Below, piece after piece: positions 62,264 to 64,000 of a stretch of 64,000 bases of DNA. Every line of letters starts with the position of its first letter. Position 1 is the stretch's first letter. Under the pieces are notes generated by a model. It was not told the origin of the DNA, did not search any database, and was given only the letters and a program-made list of their open reading frames with translations. A program made the position numbers and the translations under genes. The stretch is from Andreprevotia chitinilytica DSM 18519 (GTDB lineage Bacteria > Pseudomonadota > Gammaproteobacteria > Burkholderiales > Chitinibacteraceae), in NCBI RefSeq assembly GCF_000711875.1, contig NZ_JONM01000011.1, positions 1 to 64,000 of the forward strand, read 5' to 3'.

Positions 62264-62389
62264 GTGAGCAAGGAAAAGCCGTGCAAGCGGCTTGGCTTCA
62301 TCATCGCGCCCATGTTGCGCGCACAAGTAATGGCCCATGCCGCCAACGCCAACGAACAATGGTCCGCACCGTGGCAAGCCACGCAATAA
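62264..62389 (+). CDS. 41-residue ORF, possible remnant of an HE(A/S)VN gene
   Basis: From GTG 62264 the frame reads SKEKPCKRLGFIIAPMLRA, a signal-peptide-like start. It ends in NEQWSAPWQATQ before TAA. QWSAPW is also the ending of both HE(A/S)VN proteins (QWSAPWGP, QWSAPWTP). Its stop lies inside the start region of the Cys-rich gene, as at 49245. The simplest reading is a deletion that removed the body of a large gene and left its two ends. A genuine small secreted peptide is the alternative. The match is short. Confidence 0.35.
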   Translation: MSKEKPCKRLGFIIAPMLRAQVMAHAANANEQWSAPWQATQ

Positions 62390-62802
62390 CGGCTAAATGC
62401 AAACGCGGCATGGCGCTGATGCTTGGGGCTATCGCCATGTTTATCGGCCTGACTGTGGCACCGCTGCATGGGGCAGAAACGGTGACCCAGACGCCGATAC
62501 AGCGGGCCTGGTCCACGCCAGACATGAAGCGCCCCAGCACAACGCCGAACGAGCATTCCGTCGCCTGCGGTGACGGCTATTGCGATGGGCGCGCCATGTA
62601 CTGCGAAACCATCAAAACCGATGTAGCGGCCATCCCCAGCGAGCACATGTGCCGACCGCTGCCCAATGCCTGCGTTCAGCAAATTCAAAAGGGCGTGCTG
62701 TCATGCGGCTGTTTTCCGGCTGGCACCCGCTGCGACTTCTGCGGGCAACGCCAGACCGGGAACGCATCCGGCTTTTACCGCACCTGCGTGGGAGGACGTT
62801 AA
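62359..62802 (+). CDS. Small secreted protein with ten conserved cysteines, paralogue of 49248
   Basis: About 147 residues from ATG 62359; GTG 62371 and ATG 62410 are alternatives. A hydrophobic segment (MALMLGAIAMFIGLTVAPLHGA) acts as signal peptide. The mature domain repeats the pattern of the 49248 protein: CGDGYCD, YCETIKTDV, PLPNAC, CGCFPAGTRCDFC, GFYRTCVGG, all ten cysteines in the same order. The hydrophobic parts differ, so export is conserved by function rather than sequence. It overlaps the 41-residue ORF. I do not recognise the family and no enzymatic motif is visible. A terminator follows at 62867. Confidence 0.72.
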   Translation: MVRTVASHAITAKCKRGMALMLGAIAMFIGLTVAPLHGAETVTQTPIQRAWSTPDMKRPSTTPNEHSVACGDGYCDGRAMYCETIKTDVAAIPSEHMCRPLPNACVQQIQKGVLSCGCFPAGTRCDFCGQRQTGNASGFYRTCVGGR

Positions 62803-62866
62803 GACGGCCAGCCCGAGCCGCAACCAATACATAACCGATCCATCAGACCGATCCATCAGCCAAACC

Positions 62867-62918
62867 GTGACCGGATGGTGCTTGCGCAACAGCACGTATC
62901 GTCATCCGGTCACTTTTT
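62867..62918 (+). terminator. Intrinsic terminator after the second Cys-rich gene
   Basis: GTGACCGGATG pairs with CATCCGGTCAC, with an inner GTGCT/AGCAC hairpin, followed by TTTTT. Confidence 0.8.
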
Positions 62919-63028
62919 CCACGACCCGTTTTTGCACCGCTTCTGCCTGCAGGGCCTTCAGGCGTCCGGTTTCGCCCCTCCTTCAAGGGAGCGAATCCAG
63001 ACTTGAGTGGTTACGACGAAGAGGTTTC

Positions 63029-64000
63029 ATGAGGCCGCCAAACGAACCCGCAGTCACGCAGTACGCATCCCATTCCGACGCTTCACTCAATGCCTTCCCG
63101 TTTGCCTGCTGGGTCAGCGATGCCGAGGGCCGCTGGATTTCCGTCAATGCCGCGCTGACACAGCTCACCGGCCAGGCCACGCACGAGCTGCTCGGCACAC
63201 AATGGCTGGAGTCCGTCCACCCCGATGACCAGGCACGGGTGCTGGTCGCACAACATGCGGCGATCAGTCGCCACCAGCCGTACAAGCTGCGCTACCAGCT
63301 GCAGCGCCCCGATGGCAGCTACCGCTGGGTGCTGGATCACGCCATGCCGCGCCATGATGCGGGCGGACAATGCCTCGGCTTTGCCGGCATCCTTATCGAG
63401 ATGCAGGAAAACACCTTTGCGGAAGCCGAGCTGGCGTATCAAACCTACTACGACCGGCTGACCGGGCTGCCCAACCTGAGCCTGCTGCGCGACCGGCTCA
63501 CCCAGGCCATTGCCGTCGCGGCCCGCGAGCGCCAGGTGGTCGCCCTGCTGCTGTTCAACATCGACGAATTCAAGCTCATCAACGACTCGCTGGGGCGCGA
63601 TGCTGGCGACCGGCTGCTGCAAGCCCTGAGCGAACGCCTGCAACTGGCGATCCGCGATTGCGATACGGTCGCGCGATCCGAAGGCAGCGAATTCGCCGTC
63701 TTGCTCTCCGCCTTCGAGCGCGAGGAAGCCATCCTGCCCGTCGCCGAGAAATTGCAAGGGCAACTCGACACCCCCTTCCAGCTCGATGGGCGCGAGCTGT
63801 TTGTCAGCTGCAGCGTCGGCATTGCCTGCTATCCAAAGGACGGTGACAACGCGGCGGTGCTGCTGGCGTGCGCCGGCGTCGCCCTGCACCGCACCAAGGC
63901 GGAAGGACGCGGCCGGCTGGGCTTTTTCTCACGCGAGATGCTGTCGAATGCTCAAGAGCAACTGGCGCTGGGCGCCGGCTTGCGCACGGCGCTGGAACGC
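63029..64000 (+). CDS. PAS-GGDEF protein with degenerate GGDEF, probably continuing into EAL; 5' part
   Basis: A frame of 324 codons still open at the window end. GAGG lies 6 bases before ATG 63029. A PAS domain (about 20-130: FACWVSDAEGRWISVNAALTQL, VHPDDQARV, YRWVLDHAMPRHD) is followed by a GGDEF domain (about 142-300: YDRLTGLPNLSLLRDRL, LLFNIDEFKLINDSLG). The active-site loop reads EGSEF instead of GGDEF, so cyclic-di-GMP synthesis is unlikely. The final LALGAGLRTALER resembles the linker before an EAL phosphodiesterase domain, outside the window. Probably a cytoplasmic c-di-GMP signalling protein; whether it degrades or only senses the nucleotide cannot be seen. Confidence 0.82.
   Translation, partial: MRPPNEPAVTQYASHSDASLNAFPFACWVSDAEGRWISVNAALTQLTGQATHELLGTQWLESVHPDDQARVLVAQHAAISRHQPYKLRYQLQRPDGSYRWVLDHAMPRHDAGGQCLGFAGILIEMQENTFAEAELAYQTYYDRLTGLPNLSLLRDRLTQAIAVAARERQVVALLLFNIDEFKLINDSLGRDAGDRLLQALSERLQLAIRDCDTVARSEGSEFAVLLSAFEREEAILPVAEKLQGQLDTPFQLDGRELFVSCSVGIACYPKDGDNAAVLLACAGVALHRTKAEGRGRLGFFSREMLSNAQEQLALGAGLRTALER

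Overview
The window is GC-rich, densely coded bacterial DNA, most consistent with a chitin-degrading betaproteobacterium of the Neisseriales (Chitinibacteraceae-like). This placement is inferred from gene content: secreted enzymes with CBM5/12 chitin-binding modules and Pro-Thr linkers, a GH18 chitinase, a complete type VI secretion system (T6SS) with a TssQ-type lipoprotein, and betaproteobacterial-style dispersed repeats. No rRNA, tRNA, CRISPR array, integrase or transposase was recognised.

Layout. 1-1.1 kb: end of a gluconate permease plus gluconokinase. 1.1-6.3 kb: a small NAD(P)-binding protein, then two tandem secreted enzymes (GH71/99-like and DUF5010-type) that share an almost identical leader, signal peptide and CBM5/12. 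6.3-14.8 kb: small metabolic genes and regulators (tautomerase, LysR, two VOC proteins, three AraC-type regulators, an alpha/beta hydrolase with an odd nucleophile elbow) and a secreted GH16 enzyme with two CBM5/12 modules. 14.8-47.1 kb: the T6SS locus. The minus strand carries tssJ-K-L-M-tagF-ppkA-tssA, tssB-C, hcp, tagJ-tssE-F-G-clpV-vgrG, then a DUF2169/pentapeptide/DUF3540/DUF4150 spike-adaptor module. The plus strand carries tssQ-tagH-pppA. Dispersed repeats sit at several junctions between these groups. 47.1-50.7 kb: a secreted CBM protein with an HEAVN motif, a coupled Cys-rich secreted protein, and a structured RNA-like leader before two small overlapping genes. 50.8-53.8 kb: MFS exporter plus cupin, divergent from a LysR gene. 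54-55.7 kb: a second HE(A/S)VN protein. 55.8-58.3 kb: tdh and kbl (threonine degradation). 59.1-61.5 kb: a GH18 chitinase and a CAP-domain lipoprotein. 62.2-62.8 kb: a second Cys-rich protein behind a small remnant-like ORF. 63.0-64.0 kb: start of a PAS-GGDEF(-EAL) protein, cut by the window edge.

How the parts fit. The secreted CBM enzymes look like a polysaccharide (probably chitin or cell-wall) degradation set. A palindrome close to TGAAAGCGCTTTCA lies upstream of four of these units and suggests a shared LacI-type regulator encoded elsewhere. The T6SS has all thirteen core components plus a threonine-phosphorylation control set (PpkA kinase, PppA phosphatase, FHA protein, TagF). No toxin domain is obvious, so the cargo may be the divergent VgrG tail, the pentapeptide proteins, or genes outside the window. 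The least explained material is the HE(A/S)VN/Cys-rich secreted pair and several families of palindromic repeats with shared ends.
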